Of a DNA stretch of 64,000 nucleotides, positions 51,995 to 62,500 are shown piece after piece. The notes below the pieces were generated by a model. It did not search any database and was not told where the DNA came from. It saw nothing but the letters and a program-made list of their open reading frames with translations. The stretch's first letter is position 1; each line of letters begins with the position of its first letter. The translations under genes and the position numbers were made by a program. The DNA is from Sporomusa acidovorans (GTDB lineage: Bacteria > Bacillota > Negativicutes > Sporomusales > Sporomusaceae): assembly GCF_002257695.2 (NCBI RefSeq), contig NZ_CP155571.1. One strand, written 5' to 3'.

Positions 51995-53008
51995 TTATTC
52001 GCCCAGCCGCCACAAACTGATATTCTGAACGCCCTGTTCTTTAGCGATAGCTATCCAATAATTTATTGTCTTCCCGTCAGCATACCACACTTCATAGGCG
52101 GCACCCTGATCGTTATACGCAAACACCAGGCATTGACTGCTTTCATCTCTCCTGGTAGTAACGCCATGCTGCACCGCGAGATCTTTGGCTTCGTTCTCTG
52201 TTAAAAACCGGCGTTCGCCGTTATCACCCCATTGGCCTCCCCCTGTTGCCAAGGCAACTGACTTCTTCCCGGGTAAGGATTTCATGCGGGTCAGCGTTTT
52301 TTGAATGAACTCCTTATTAGCCTTTGGTCCCGGTCCGCTATGAGTTCCATAAAGGTTATACAGCATGACTATATACTCCGGTCCGGGGGTGAAGGCAACT
52401 GTGGAAAACGGTGTACCCGGTTCTAATACAATCCTTACTTTGAGGTTATTTTTCCGGGCTTGTTCATAGAGTTCATCAGTAAATTTAGGAAAACACCGCG
52501 CGATTTCCTTGTCTCTCCAGATTCGCTCATAATCAAGCTCAATGCCGTCATATCCACCTCGCAAAGTTAGGGCAATAATTTCATCAATATGCTTTCTTCT
52601 GGCTGTTTCATCGGCTAATAACCTGCGCAGAACTTCCAGATCCTTTAGTTCCGACGACCCGTCCGGGTTTTGCCTATCATTAACAAAGGTAAGATATGAT
52701 TCATAATTTCCCTTTTTCGCTGCTAATTCCCGGTGCCGCTCACTCAGTTCCCGGGGAATGACAGGATGGTCATCCGCGTCAAAATAAGCTGCAAAGTAAG
52801 AAAGTTTATCGAGTTTTTCCCCCATTCTCTGCAGATCCTTTTCACCGGCATCCAAATCCCAATAAGCGAGCCAGGCCGACCTGCTGATCGGTTCCTGCGC
52901 GTCTGCTCTGCCGGCCAACTGATTACCGTAGTTGCAGCCCGTCAAAAGAACAAACACAGCCGCTAATAACACCACTTTGCCAAACTTACATGCTAAGCTA
53001 ATCATCAT
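51995..53008 (-). CDS. GH18-like lipoprotein glycosidase
   Basis: About 337 aa. A lipobox (VLLTGCNYG) is followed by a GH18-type TIM barrel. The catalytic signature is GYDGIELDYERIW (DGxExDxE, with the terminal Glu as acid), preceded by SAWLAYWDLD and followed by VRIVLEPGTPF and a C-terminal ISLWRLGE strand. It would hydrolyse beta-linked N-acetylhexosamine chains in the periplasm. The ATG at 53008 has TGGGGTG upstream. It is the last gene of the exopolysaccharide operon, 27 bases after the deacetylase-like gene. It may trim the polymer, as the hydrolase half of PgaB does in Gram-negatives. Confidence 0.75.
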   Translation of the reverse strand: MMISLACKFGKVVLLAAVFVLLTGCNYGNQLAGRADAQEPISRSAWLAYWDLDAGEKDLQRMGEKLDKLSYFAAYFDADDHPVIPRELSERHRELAAKKGNYESYLTFVNDRQNPDGSSELKDLEVLRRLLADETARRKHIDEIIALTLRGGYDGIELDYERIWRDKEIARCFPKFTDELYEQARKNNLKVRIVLEPGTPFSTVAFTPGPEYIVMLYNLYGTHSGPGPKANKEFIQKTLTRMKSLPGKKSVALATGGGQWGDNGERRFLTENEAKDLAVQHGVTTRRDESSQCLVFAYNDQGAAYEVWYADGKTINYWIAIAKEQGVQNISLWRLGE

Positions 53009-53035
53009 ACTGCACCCCATTACATTGCTTACAAG

Positions 53036-54940
53036 CTATCGAACAAAAAAGCTAAGAATGGCTTCCCACATCCGGTTTAACTTAAACTTTACGGCATCCA
53101 GACCTTCCAGGCTGCTGTCAAACAAAATTCTTTCTTGAGCCTCTCCGGTATTTTCGGTAATAACCAGTTTCTCAAATACACCGTCATATACATCATCGAC
53201 CAAATTAGGCTGATTCTGACCATAGCCACCCCAGGCACTTTCTAAAAAAACAGCGCCTGCCGCGGTATCTGCTACCGGCAAATCACTGACTGCTTCCTTA
53301 TCATCTACAACAATACGTAACCGGTCGCCTTTAAGAGATATGATCAGTTTGTGGTCGCCCGGGGTGTGAAGGCTAATTTCCGGTATATATTCCACAGCCC
53401 CGTCCGCCACCGTGGGCGCCGTTTCCTGCTCTTTTGCCCGCAACTGCTCTTCGTACAGTTTCGCTTTTTCCGGCGATGCGGCATACTGGCGGAAGGTTTC
53501 TAATTCTGACACCTCAGCCGCTTTCCTATCCTCGGGAACAGATAATCGTTTCTTACCGGCATGCTGATTTAAATCTAAGGTAAATAATTTTTTCTCGGCA
53601 CCGCTATTTTTTTCGGTAACATATAAAACATTGTTGAGAACATAAACGGATAAAAACCTGCTTAAATTCTCATCTGCCCGGAAATACATTCTTTGCAAGC
53701 CAACTTTATTACCCCTTAGTCTTACAGAAACTTGTATATCGCCAAAGTCATTTCTGTTTTTTAAACGCGCCAAGCCCGTTTTTTGAGGTAAAGACGTTAA
53801 AACTATGGTGTCATTTTGAATTTCCAATGCACCAGTAAGCGTGTCCCAATTTTCTTGCTGGCGTAAATTACCCTGAACAAAATCCAGGTCTTGATTACTA
53901 TCATATTGTATCCGCATTAACAAATGATTGGTATACCAATAGGGCTGAGGTTGCATGCGCGTTAAATCATAGATACTGCTATTTCTCTGGTTGAGGGCAA
54001 ATCCTTCCCGGTTAAAATTCATTTTGAACAAATTTTTAATCCAATACTCGTTTACAGCACTTACCTTGTCATTGTTGCCAAACGCACCGGTATTGGCGTG
54101 CATCAGAATATAGGTGGCGGGAACATAGCCAATAGCCTTAATATAGCTATCGTGCAGCGTTTCGTAATCATGTGAGATCCGTTCTTTCATCCGGGCGTGG
54201 CTTTCTTTGGGAATCCCATATTCATCACGGATATAGTCCATTACATAGTGATTGTATCTGCGTCCTAAAAATGGCGCGACACCGGCCTGCTCGAGTTGAT
54301 CCAATTCCCCGAGATAATTGTCATAACGGTCAAAGACATTAATAAATGCCAGTCTGTAGCCATTAGTACCCGTTTCCCAGTACGTTGTTCTCTCCATGTC
54401 CTTTAGCTCTTCCGGTATTAAGAATTTGGGATCTTTACTGGCAAATTTTTCAGGATAGGTGAGAATTGTGGCTTTAAAATTTAAGTTTTCCAAAATCTTT
54501 TGGGAGAAAGCGGCTGTATCTCTTCTACCGTCCTCAAACATTAAAAACAATGATTTTTCCGGCAGTTCTTTTCCCGCTTGATAGTAGTCCATAAGATCTT
54601 GCTGGGTAATCGTTACATAACCTAGATTTTTAAGAGCCTGTAAATGCTCCTGCAAGCGCCCTGCACCGATGATATCCTGCTGACCTACCCGCTCCACCCC
54701 AAAATAGGAAAGTGCGATAAAACCTCTGTCGCCTGAAAATTTTGCAGTCTGTTCCGTATAAGGTTGATACGTTTTTACGGTAGTCAACGTGAACACCGCA
54801 ATAACGGCAACGACAGCAATGACCATAAGCTGCAGCACGACACTCACTATTTTTCTTCTGTCCTTGCGCTCGGTAAAGCGTGCATATTGCGCTTGTTTTC
54901 TGTCTCTGCGCGCTATAAACTTCTGCGGTGGCATTGTCAT
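53036..54940 (-). CDS. Degenerate PgaB-like deacetylase with laminin-G-like C-terminus
   Basis: A 634-aa protein with one N-terminal membrane helix (VVLQLMVIAVVAVIAVFTLT). A polysaccharide-deacetylase-like domain spans residues 60-350. It keeps the PgaB-style flow (HLQALKNLGYVTITQQDLMD, KSLFLMFEDGRRDT) but lacks the usual metal ligands: YFGVER stands where YHD is expected and MFEDG where TFDDG is expected. The C-terminal 280 residues form a beta-rich, laminin-G/concanavalin-like region (DFGDIQVSVRLRG, DRLRIVVDD, AVFLESAWGGYGQNQ). It may bind or guide polymer rather than deacetylate. It starts 12 bases after the synthase. Confidence 0.7.
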   Translation of the reverse strand: MTMPPQKFIARRDRKQAQYARFTERKDRRKIVSVVLQLMVIAVVAVIAVFTLTTVKTYQPYTEQTAKFSGDRGFIALSYFGVERVGQQDIIGAGRLQEHLQALKNLGYVTITQQDLMDYYQAGKELPEKSLFLMFEDGRRDTAAFSQKILENLNFKATILTYPEKFASKDPKFLIPEELKDMERTTYWETGTNGYRLAFINVFDRYDNYLGELDQLEQAGVAPFLGRRYNHYVMDYIRDEYGIPKESHARMKERISHDYETLHDSYIKAIGYVPATYILMHANTGAFGNNDKVSAVNEYWIKNLFKMNFNREGFALNQRNSSIYDLTRMQPQPYWYTNHLLMRIQYDSNQDLDFVQGNLRQQENWDTLTGALEIQNDTIVLTSLPQKTGLARLKNRNDFGDIQVSVRLRGNKVGLQRMYFRADENLSRFLSVYVLNNVLYVTEKNSGAEKKLFTLDLNQHAGKKRLSVPEDRKAAEVSELETFRQYAASPEKAKLYEEQLRAKEQETAPTVADGAVEYIPEISLHTPGDHKLIISLKGDRLRIVVDDKEAVSDLPVADTAAGAVFLESAWGGYGQNQPNLVDDVYDGVFEKLVITENTGEAQERILFDSSLEGLDAVKFKLNRMWEAILSFFVR

Positions 54941-54952
54941 AGTGTCAATCCT

Positions 54953-56785
54953 CTACATTGTTCTGTGGTTTTTTTTTGCTACTTCCAAAAGATCGGCCGG
55001 CGTCATGCGGGTACCCCAGGTGGTTTTCCAAAAGGTAACCCAGGCAATGGGCATTTGCCATAAAAGTACGGCTTCATAATATAAACAAAACCATAATCCG
55101 TAGATCCAGGTTGAACTTTTTCTAAGAAATAACTGGGCCATACTCATGAGCAGAGCCATTAACAACAGGCCAAGAATAAAGGTAAGGGGAAATACCTTGT
55201 GAATAAGCGGAATGTAGACCAAATTGTAAACAACAATAATAGGCGCGAATAAAGGTACGAGCATTCCCATGTAAAAGGACAATGACATAAAAGGTTCTTT
55301 CTTCCACATAAACCTAGCCGCAATCAGCGATTCTCTCAGCCAGGACCGTTTCCAACGCATTTGCTGTTTCAAAAAAACCTTATACTTATTGGGCACAATG
55401 GTCGTACAGATTGCTGTATCCTGATAACCGGTCCGGTTGTGCCTTAAGATGAAATTCGTCATGCTCCGGTCATCGCCAAACGTAGCCTTCTCCCCCAAAA
55501 ACTTCTGGTTAAGCCACGCATCCATGTATTTGAGAACTAATTCCCGCCGATAACAGGAAAGCGGTCCTGACAAGCAGGTGACAGCATCAAAATAGCTTTC
55601 AGCCGCCTTCATAATCCGAAAAGCAATATAATAGCGGACAGCCTGCATTTTTGTAAGTGAATTGGTGTAGGTATTGGCCACATCGGTTCTGCCGGAAACG
55701 CCTCCCATTTTTGTATCTCTAAAAGGTTGGACGATATTTCTAATGGCAAAAGGATCCAAAAAGCTGTCAGAATCAACAAATACCACCAGTTCATGCTGTG
55801 CCAGCTTTGCACCTGTAGCCATGGCTTCCCGTTTGCCTGCGTTCTGCGGCTGCCGGAAATAATGAAGCCGCATTTCCACCTCATAGCGTTTTTCTTTAAC
55901 CCTTAACTCTTCCACTATTTCTTTAATTTTGGCAAAAGACTTGTCATTCGAACAATCGTCGACAACGATAACTTCCAGTTTATCAATAGGATAATCCTGA
56001 TTGATGCAACTGATAACCGTTCGCTGTATCCATTTTTCTTCATTAAAACAGGGAATAACAATGCTGACACCGGGAGTAAAGTCATTATCAATAGTGACGG
56101 GCCGGTAAAAGGTCGCAAATAAATAGCGGCTTAATAGAAAGGTGGCTGCAATCATACTATACAGGTATAAGATTCTATTAAACTTAAAGTATAGTACGCT
56201 TTCCGCCCGCATGAGGATGACACAGGCACAAATGATAAACAGGAAGAATGAGGCTATCGACAGCAAATACCAATTTTTTTTCTTGGTTGCAAACTGCGCC
56301 AGCGATTCTGAAAAAGCAACCCCGCAGCGAATCGTTCCCTCGGCAGTTTTTTCAAGCCGGATATATTTTGCCCCAATGTCAACGTTCATTTCATACCCTT
56401 CCGGCATTGTGCCGGGCGCAATCGCAAACTGCAGACGAATATGTTTGGCTTGACTCAAATCCTGCGCCACTGCGTGAGAAACCTCCAGCAGCATCCCGCT
56501 TGTCGAAATATCCACTCCTTTCCCGGAGCGTTTGATTTTTTTTCTTCCTAAAACATAAATAATAGCAACCTCATAATTAACCAAATATCGCCGGCCTAAA
56601 TTTTCTGCTTTTATCCGGCTTGTAAAATCATTCTTCTCTTCCTGGCGTCCTGTAAGCCGGCGCCTGTCCACATTGGTACGCAGTTCCTCTTTGTCCGGTA
56701 CTTTTGAGAGCAGTCTGCGGTCAGGCTTGGCGGCAAGCAGGATATCTTCTTCCGTTTTATTGACTTGTTCCGCTATTGTCTCCAT
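54953..56785 (-). CDS. PilZ-family 2 glycosyltransferase fusion (exopolysaccharide synthase)
   Basis: A 610-aa protein. A PilZ domain lies at residues 55-175: Arg-rich NVDRRRLTGRQ, then GVDISTSGMLLE (DxSxxG), the c-di-GMP-binding signature. Two membrane helices (about 170-225) precede a GT2 domain (230-480) with IPCFNEEKWIQ, VIVVDDCSND, VFVDSDSFLD, the catalytic DDRSMTNF and QMRWKRSW (QxxRW). Several C-terminal helices end in TTWGTR. The layout resembles PgaC/NodC/hyaluronan synthases, pointing to beta-linked N-acetylhexosamine. PilZ at the N-terminus is opposite to BcsA. GGAGGTGGGCT precedes the ATG. Confidence 0.88.
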   Translation of the reverse strand: METIAEQVNKTEEDILLAAKPDRRLLSKVPDKEELRTNVDRRRLTGRQEEKNDFTSRIKAENLGRRYLVNYEVAIIYVLGRKKIKRSGKGVDISTSGMLLEVSHAVAQDLSQAKHIRLQFAIAPGTMPEGYEMNVDIGAKYIRLEKTAEGTIRCGVAFSESLAQFATKKKNWYLLSIASFFLFIICACVILMRAESVLYFKFNRILYLYSMIAATFLLSRYLFATFYRPVTIDNDFTPGVSIVIPCFNEEKWIQRTVISCINQDYPIDKLEVIVVDDCSNDKSFAKIKEIVEELRVKEKRYEVEMRLHYFRQPQNAGKREAMATGAKLAQHELVVFVDSDSFLDPFAIRNIVQPFRDTKMGGVSGRTDVANTYTNSLTKMQAVRYYIAFRIMKAAESYFDAVTCLSGPLSCYRRELVLKYMDAWLNQKFLGEKATFGDDRSMTNFILRHNRTGYQDTAICTTIVPNKYKVFLKQQMRWKRSWLRESLIAARFMWKKEPFMSLSFYMGMLVPLFAPIIVVYNLVYIPLIHKVFPLTFILGLLLMALLMSMAQLFLRKSSTWIYGLWFCLYYEAVLLWQMPIAWVTFWKTTWGTRMTPADLLEVAKKNHRTM

Positions 56786-56821
56786 AGCCCACCTCCCTGC
56801 AAGTTGATGATAGTGCGGCAG

Positions 56822-59461
56822 CTACTTCTGAAGATTCCCGGAGCTATGTACAAGCTGTAATGTTTTCTTACGATCTATTTGCGAATAGCCCGCTATTAAA
56901 TAATCAGACAATCTGCCCACTTTAAATTTCGACGGATCAGAATCCGGTTTGGCTTCATTGGCTGTTAATAAAATATCTAAAGACATTGCCGTATAAGCGG
57001 CCCTATCCGTCATATGCATGACCAAAACGGCCCCCTTTTTAACTTCACCGTTTTCTGTATATACACCGTCTTTCATTATTTTCACAAGCTGGGGGACACT
57101 TTCGGCCTTATAATCATTGGTGCTGCAGGAACCGGAAACACTATATTCATAACCGTCTGCAAACAACGATTCCAATCCTGTCTTGCTAATTGCCAGCGCC
57201 GGCGGACGGAAGAACTTGGTCAAGGCAGGCCTGCCGTTAACGGTTGCATCGCCAACCACAGCCAGCAATTTTTGATAAGCCTCGGCTAGTTCTTGGGTAT
57301 ATTCTTCTTTATCCTGCGTTGCCGTTAATTTGCCTGTACGCGGATCATGAACTACCATTGGTTTATGCAGGTCCGAATGACAGCCAATGTCATGCCCTTG
57401 CATAGCAATTGTCCTGAGTAGATTGGGGTTTTGGGCTACATTATGCGTAATGATAAAAAATGTGCCCGCTACCTGATGTTTACGCAACACGTATAATATT
57501 TTATTAATGGCTGCGTCTGTCCCCCAATCGTCAAAAGTGAGGAAAATAACATTGTCTTCAGTATGGATGAAACCTTGCTTATCAAGACGGCGGACATCCA
57601 TTTTGGAAAATCCAAGTATACTTGTTTCGTAAGTAACATCTTCATTGCCGATATAACGCTTTTCGACTTCGCTAAGAAAATTATGCTGATCAATAGGAAA
57701 ACCACGCCCATTATTGCGTACGCGTTCCGATACATTTGACGGATCGACAGGATATTGATAAATATATTTTTTATTAGTAAGGATTTCGCCTACAGGTTTA
57801 AGCCTATATGAGGAATCATTGGCATGGTTTAGCGCAGGACTATCAAAGGATGTTGCATAGGCAATATTATCCACCTTGCGTTGTTTGACCATTTCCAGCA
57901 AGTCAGCAACTAATTTGTCATTGGTATAAAAATCCATTCTAAAGTGCACAATCTGTCCGCGCGCTAAGGAAATTTTCGATTTACCAAAGATTTCATTGAT
58001 CACTTGCTCGGCAGAAGTATAATCTTTATGCTTGCTTTGGATAATATTTAACGATTGTCCAATTAATTGGCATCCCACCGCCGCAACAGCTTCCCTGGTT
58101 GTATCTGTCACAACACCCCATGGCTGTTTTACAAGACTGGTTGTCACACCAAACTGTTCTTGCAGTTGCTGACGGCTCAGAATAATACTCTTACAGATTT
58201 CATCAAAAGTTTCCCCGTTTTTCGGTACAATGGCAATACCAATTTCATGTCCGTTGGCAATGATCTTCCGGACTGTTTCGGGATACTTTCTCATTTCTGA
58301 TTCTGCAACAAAAAACGTCGCTTTAATACCAAGATCATTCAACTTATTTAGTACATCGTCTACGACCGCCCTTTTGGCTAATCCTCCGAATGTATAGGAA
58401 AGCGCCGGTTCTGTGGTTGAAATCATCTTAATTTCTTGGGACTTATGATCCACCAATTCCGCCGCATAGGCTGTCCGGCAGCTCAATAAGCCCAGAACTT
58501 GTTCCTGCAGGAAAGAAGTGGCTTTGCTCAAACTGGCAAAGGCAGTCCTATTCTCCAACCTCTTGGCCGTTGTCTGATTATGGTTTGCAATATCCTCCAC
58601 ATAAACCGTACTATATTTCGCTTTTTGCAGCGCAATCAGCAGGTTTTCCACAGCCCTAACAACTTCTTTTTCCCCTACGCTCGGTTGGGATATTTCCTTT
58701 AAGCCCGGTTGTTTGTCAACGGCCGGCTGAACATCTTTTTTCTTTTGCTCATTGGCAAACAGCTCAATCTTGTTTTTTAGTCTGACAGACACAATACTGC
58801 CCGGCCTCAGAGACGCAACAACGGCAGCTGCACTTGCAGGGGTGGAAAACTGTTTGACATTAACTAAAACGTCACTCTGAACAACATAAGTAAAGCCAGC
58901 GGCTTTTGCGGCCTGCAGCACCTGAGCGGTATACTTGGTGTCATTGCACTTGAGCAGGGCCGGCTCTTGCCGTGTATTTTCCCTGATAATCTTTTTTGTA
59001 CGGCAAAAATCATAAACTAATTTCTCGATGGGCATAGCTTCCATTTTAGACTGTCCCACAAGTGTATAGCTTTCAATTTTTTGTCCGGCATTTTGAATAT
59101 CTGTCAACGTCTCCGGATACTCGACCGCCAGTATTCCATCGGCAAAAAAAGTCGCCCTGCCATTATACCTTTGTAATAATGCAATAATCTGTTGTATGGT
59201 ATTCCGGTCTGTCAGTCCGTCAAAAGTCAAGGCTATCTGCCGGGAGCTACTCTTACTGCCGGTAAGAATCATGGCCGTTTCTGGGTTGTTTTTCAGTTGT
59301 TCTAAGGCTTGCGATACTTCTTCATCGGCATTATAAGGATTAGCTACGGTTATCGCACCGCGATGCTCCTGGGCTAACTGTGGTTTAAAAAAGAAAAACG
59401 CAACAATCAGGACAGCGGCTGTAAGACAAACCAGTATCATTGCTTTCGTCCAGCCTTTCAC
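56822..59461 (-). CDS. Triple NodB-domain polysaccharide deacetylase
   Basis: About 879 aa with one N-terminal anchor (AMILVCLTAAVLIVAFFFF). Three NodB folds follow in tandem. Domain 1 (about 75-235) has LTFDGLTD and no HxxxH. Domain 2 (about 350-545) has YTFGGLAK and no HxxxH. Domain 3 (about 630-850) has the full set: LTFDDWGTD, GCHSDLHKPM, FFRPPALAIS and VLVMHMTD. Only the last should deacetylate. The GTG at 59461 follows GAGGAGGTGGTACT. It lies between the exporter and synthase genes, so it probably modifies the nascent polymer in the periplasm. Confidence 0.85.
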   Translation of the reverse strand: MKGWTKAMILVCLTAAVLIVAFFFFKPQLAQEHRGAITVANPYNADEEVSQALEQLKNNPETAMILTGSKSSSRQIALTFDGLTDRNTIQQIIALLQRYNGRATFFADGILAVEYPETLTDIQNAGQKIESYTLVGQSKMEAMPIEKLVYDFCRTKKIIRENTRQEPALLKCNDTKYTAQVLQAAKAAGFTYVVQSDVLVNVKQFSTPASAAAVVASLRPGSIVSVRLKNKIELFANEQKKKDVQPAVDKQPGLKEISQPSVGEKEVVRAVENLLIALQKAKYSTVYVEDIANHNQTTAKRLENRTAFASLSKATSFLQEQVLGLLSCRTAYAAELVDHKSQEIKMISTTEPALSYTFGGLAKRAVVDDVLNKLNDLGIKATFFVAESEMRKYPETVRKIIANGHEIGIAIVPKNGETFDEICKSIILSRQQLQEQFGVTTSLVKQPWGVVTDTTREAVAAVGCQLIGQSLNIIQSKHKDYTSAEQVINEIFGKSKISLARGQIVHFRMDFYTNDKLVADLLEMVKQRKVDNIAYATSFDSPALNHANDSSYRLKPVGEILTNKKYIYQYPVDPSNVSERVRNNGRGFPIDQHNFLSEVEKRYIGNEDVTYETSILGFSKMDVRRLDKQGFIHTEDNVIFLTFDDWGTDAAINKILYVLRKHQVAGTFFIITHNVAQNPNLLRTIAMQGHDIGCHSDLHKPMVVHDPRTGKLTATQDKEEYTQELAEAYQKLLAVVGDATVNGRPALTKFFRPPALAISKTGLESLFADGYEYSVSGSCSTNDYKAESVPQLVKIMKDGVYTENGEVKKGAVLVMHMTDRAAYTAMSLDILLTANEAKPDSDPSKFKVGRLSDYLIAGYSQIDRKKTLQLVHSSGNLQK

Positions 59462-59539
59462 AGTACCACCTCCTCTGACTACAGGTACCAGTAATAATAA
59501 GATATTGCTAACTCCATTCCAACTCACCTGCTACTAGAT

Positions 59540-62500
59540 TTAAAAATAATGAGTTACCTGGCCCCACAGTGTTTTCCCCTTTTCCCCGGAAACTTTATCA
59601 GTTAAATCATAATATTCAACACCCAGGACGAGATTTTGGGCCAACGTATAATTCACTCCTACTCCATAGCCTTTCATGCCCTCCATAGAGCTGCCTTGAC
59701 CATTCATACCATGGTCAATATAAGTTCCCCGGGCCTGATTGTAATATTTTGCAAACAAATTATAGGTTCTCGGCCTACTGTCACGTTGATCGCCATAATT
59801 AAAGCTCAGTACATAGCCGTTGTTATCCCCGTTGCTGTCCTGCAGGCTAGACCGTAAATACATGGCGCCCAAGCTAAAGTTACTAAAATTATAATTTCCG
59901 CTAATATTCCAGATGATGTTTTGCTTGTAAGTTCCATCGTCCGGTTGATAATGATAAAATCCGCTTTCCAGATTATAGTCAAAATCATTGTATCGTGCCG
60001 CTATTATAAAAGTAGCTTTTGTATCCTTGGTTTCTCCATAACTAAGCGTGTACTTTACCGGGCCGCCAAAATCCACTCTGATCCCGTCAAACCGGCTATC
60101 ATAAATATTGCCTTCCGCCATTAGATAACCAAACGATCCCGCTTTCACCGTGGATGCTCCTACTTTACCGGCTACATATAGGCGGGAAAGTTCCAATTTA
60201 TTATTGTAATTGGTTATATTCTTTTGACCTTCCAGCATTGCATAGGCATGCCAATCCTTACTGATCCTGCTGTAGGCATCAAGATAAAGCCGCAGTCCTG
60301 TTACGTCTTTATTAAGTCTTGCCGCACCACTATTGGCCGCATAGTGATAACGTATTTCACCATCGATGTTGATCTTGTTATTGATAAACTTGCTGCTACT
60401 GTGGCCAACCTCCATCAGATCATCAATAAGGCCTGTGTAGGTGTCCATATCAAGTTGCGCAGCGTCATGTACTTTTGGTTCCGTACTATCATTTTTCTGT
60501 AAGACTGCTGGTTTTTCGCCGCTGATAACGCTATCAACATGATTGATTATTTTTGTTGTAAGCTGGGCAAATTCAGCCTTGGCTTTTTTTATATCTAAGT
60601 TTTGCTCGTTGATTACGGCTGACGTAATCTGCGCCATTTCATAGGAAAATTCATTTCTTTGTTCACTAGGCAAAAGCGGCATGACTTTTGCCGTAATCGT
60701 AGATATGGCATAGGCAAAATCAATTTTGAAAGTTTCGGGATTAGTAATCGGCGCAGCTAAAAACGTCGTTGCAATCTGCGCCATTTCATAGGCGAATTCT
60801 TCCTTACCGTTTACTGTGGTTGCCATTCGGCTAGATTTCTCCGGATCATCCGCAGCTAGCGATTGATTGTTTACCGCAAGGAGAGAAGGCTCTTGCGGCT
60901 TCGCTGTACTTAACACCTTGGGTTCCATTCGCGAAAAATTATCCTGCACCATATCGTTTTTCGTTCCATTATCTACATTTTTATCATTAGAGTCTAATGC
61001 AAGCGCCGCAACGGCTTTACTGCGTCCATACTTACCGGTAATCGCATCCAATGCCTTGCGGGAATTCGGATAATCACCCAGCGCCAGGGCTGTGCGGGCC
61101 ATGCCGGATAACCCGGCTAATTCCCCCTCTGCTTGGTCAGCCAGTGCTTGATATTGTTTATAGGCTGCGCGATTAAGCTTTTTCTTGGCTAAAACTTCGG
61201 CATACTGCTGACGGTAAATAGGCTTGGGATATTTTTTCAGGAGTAATTCAAATAGCGTTTTTCCGGCAACATACTGATCTGTATTAATAAAAGTTTCCGC
61301 ATCACCAGCCACTTCGTCCGCATGGACTGCCGCTTGGCTGATATATTTATCATAAAGACCCAGGCCTTCCATAGTCCGCCCGTTTAGCATAGCTTGAAAC
61401 GCCGGCGTCCGCAGGCTGATATCGTCGCCGGGCTGCTGCTTAGCAAGCTGCCGATAAACAGCCGCTGCCTTATCCTGTTCGCCAAGGCGAATATAACTTT
61501 CGGCAAGGGACCGCAGGCCCGGCAGCGGTCCCTTATATGCCGGCCACAACCGCTCCCCCTCGCGTACCGCCAATTCGTACTGAGCGCTGTTGACCAGTGC
61601 TGTGACATAGTCACTGGCCAGTGAATCCTCAATCGGGATGGTTTTCGTATAGCTGCCCAGCAGTGACGCAGCTTTTTGGTCTTGTCCTAACTGCATGTAG
61701 GCAGTGGCCAGCTTATGTTCCACGTTAAGCAGCCTTGCGGCTCTGTCCGGACTGTCAGGCAGCAGCCTGCGCGCCCGTTCCAAATCCCAGACCGCCTGCC
61801 GGTAATCTTTTATCTCCATACTCAGCATACCGCGGCTGAGATATACTTCATAATCATTAGGATTTCCGGACAGCAGCCATTCATAGTATAATTGAGCGTT
61901 TCGGGAGTCACCGCGGCGAAGATACATCTCCCCCGCCCATAACAGCGCATCCCGTTCACCGCGCAGCACAGCCGGCTGCAGCACATCCATGGCTTTATCA
62001 TATTCCTTAAGCTCAAAATAAGCCGTACTCACACTTTTTATTACCGGGAAGGGCATGGTTATACCCGTATACTGCTCAAATTGACCATTTTGGGCCATTG
62101 CTACAGCTTGGGTATGTAATGATTCCCGCTCGTCTTTAGTCATAACAGAAGTCTGTTGCGTACCGGGTGCGGGTGAATCTGTGCCCGGCGACACTGCGCT
62201 ATCATCTGCTATCCGATACAGCCGCAAGCTTTTCTGATACAACTGGCGATAATATTGCTGATCAGGACTAAAATCCATGACCATTTTAAACAACGCCTTG
62301 CCGCCGCCAATATTGCCCTGAGACAAAAGGGCCACAGCATCTTCCGCCGCTCCTGCCAGCAATCCCCTGTTCTCCGCCAATACCTGGTGATACAGGCTTA
62401 AGCCTCTCTCCAACTCACCACCATACAGCAGGGTGTATGCCAACCCGGCACGATAACTTTGTTTTTGTGAATTTCTGGCAATAAGCAATTCAAATCCCTT

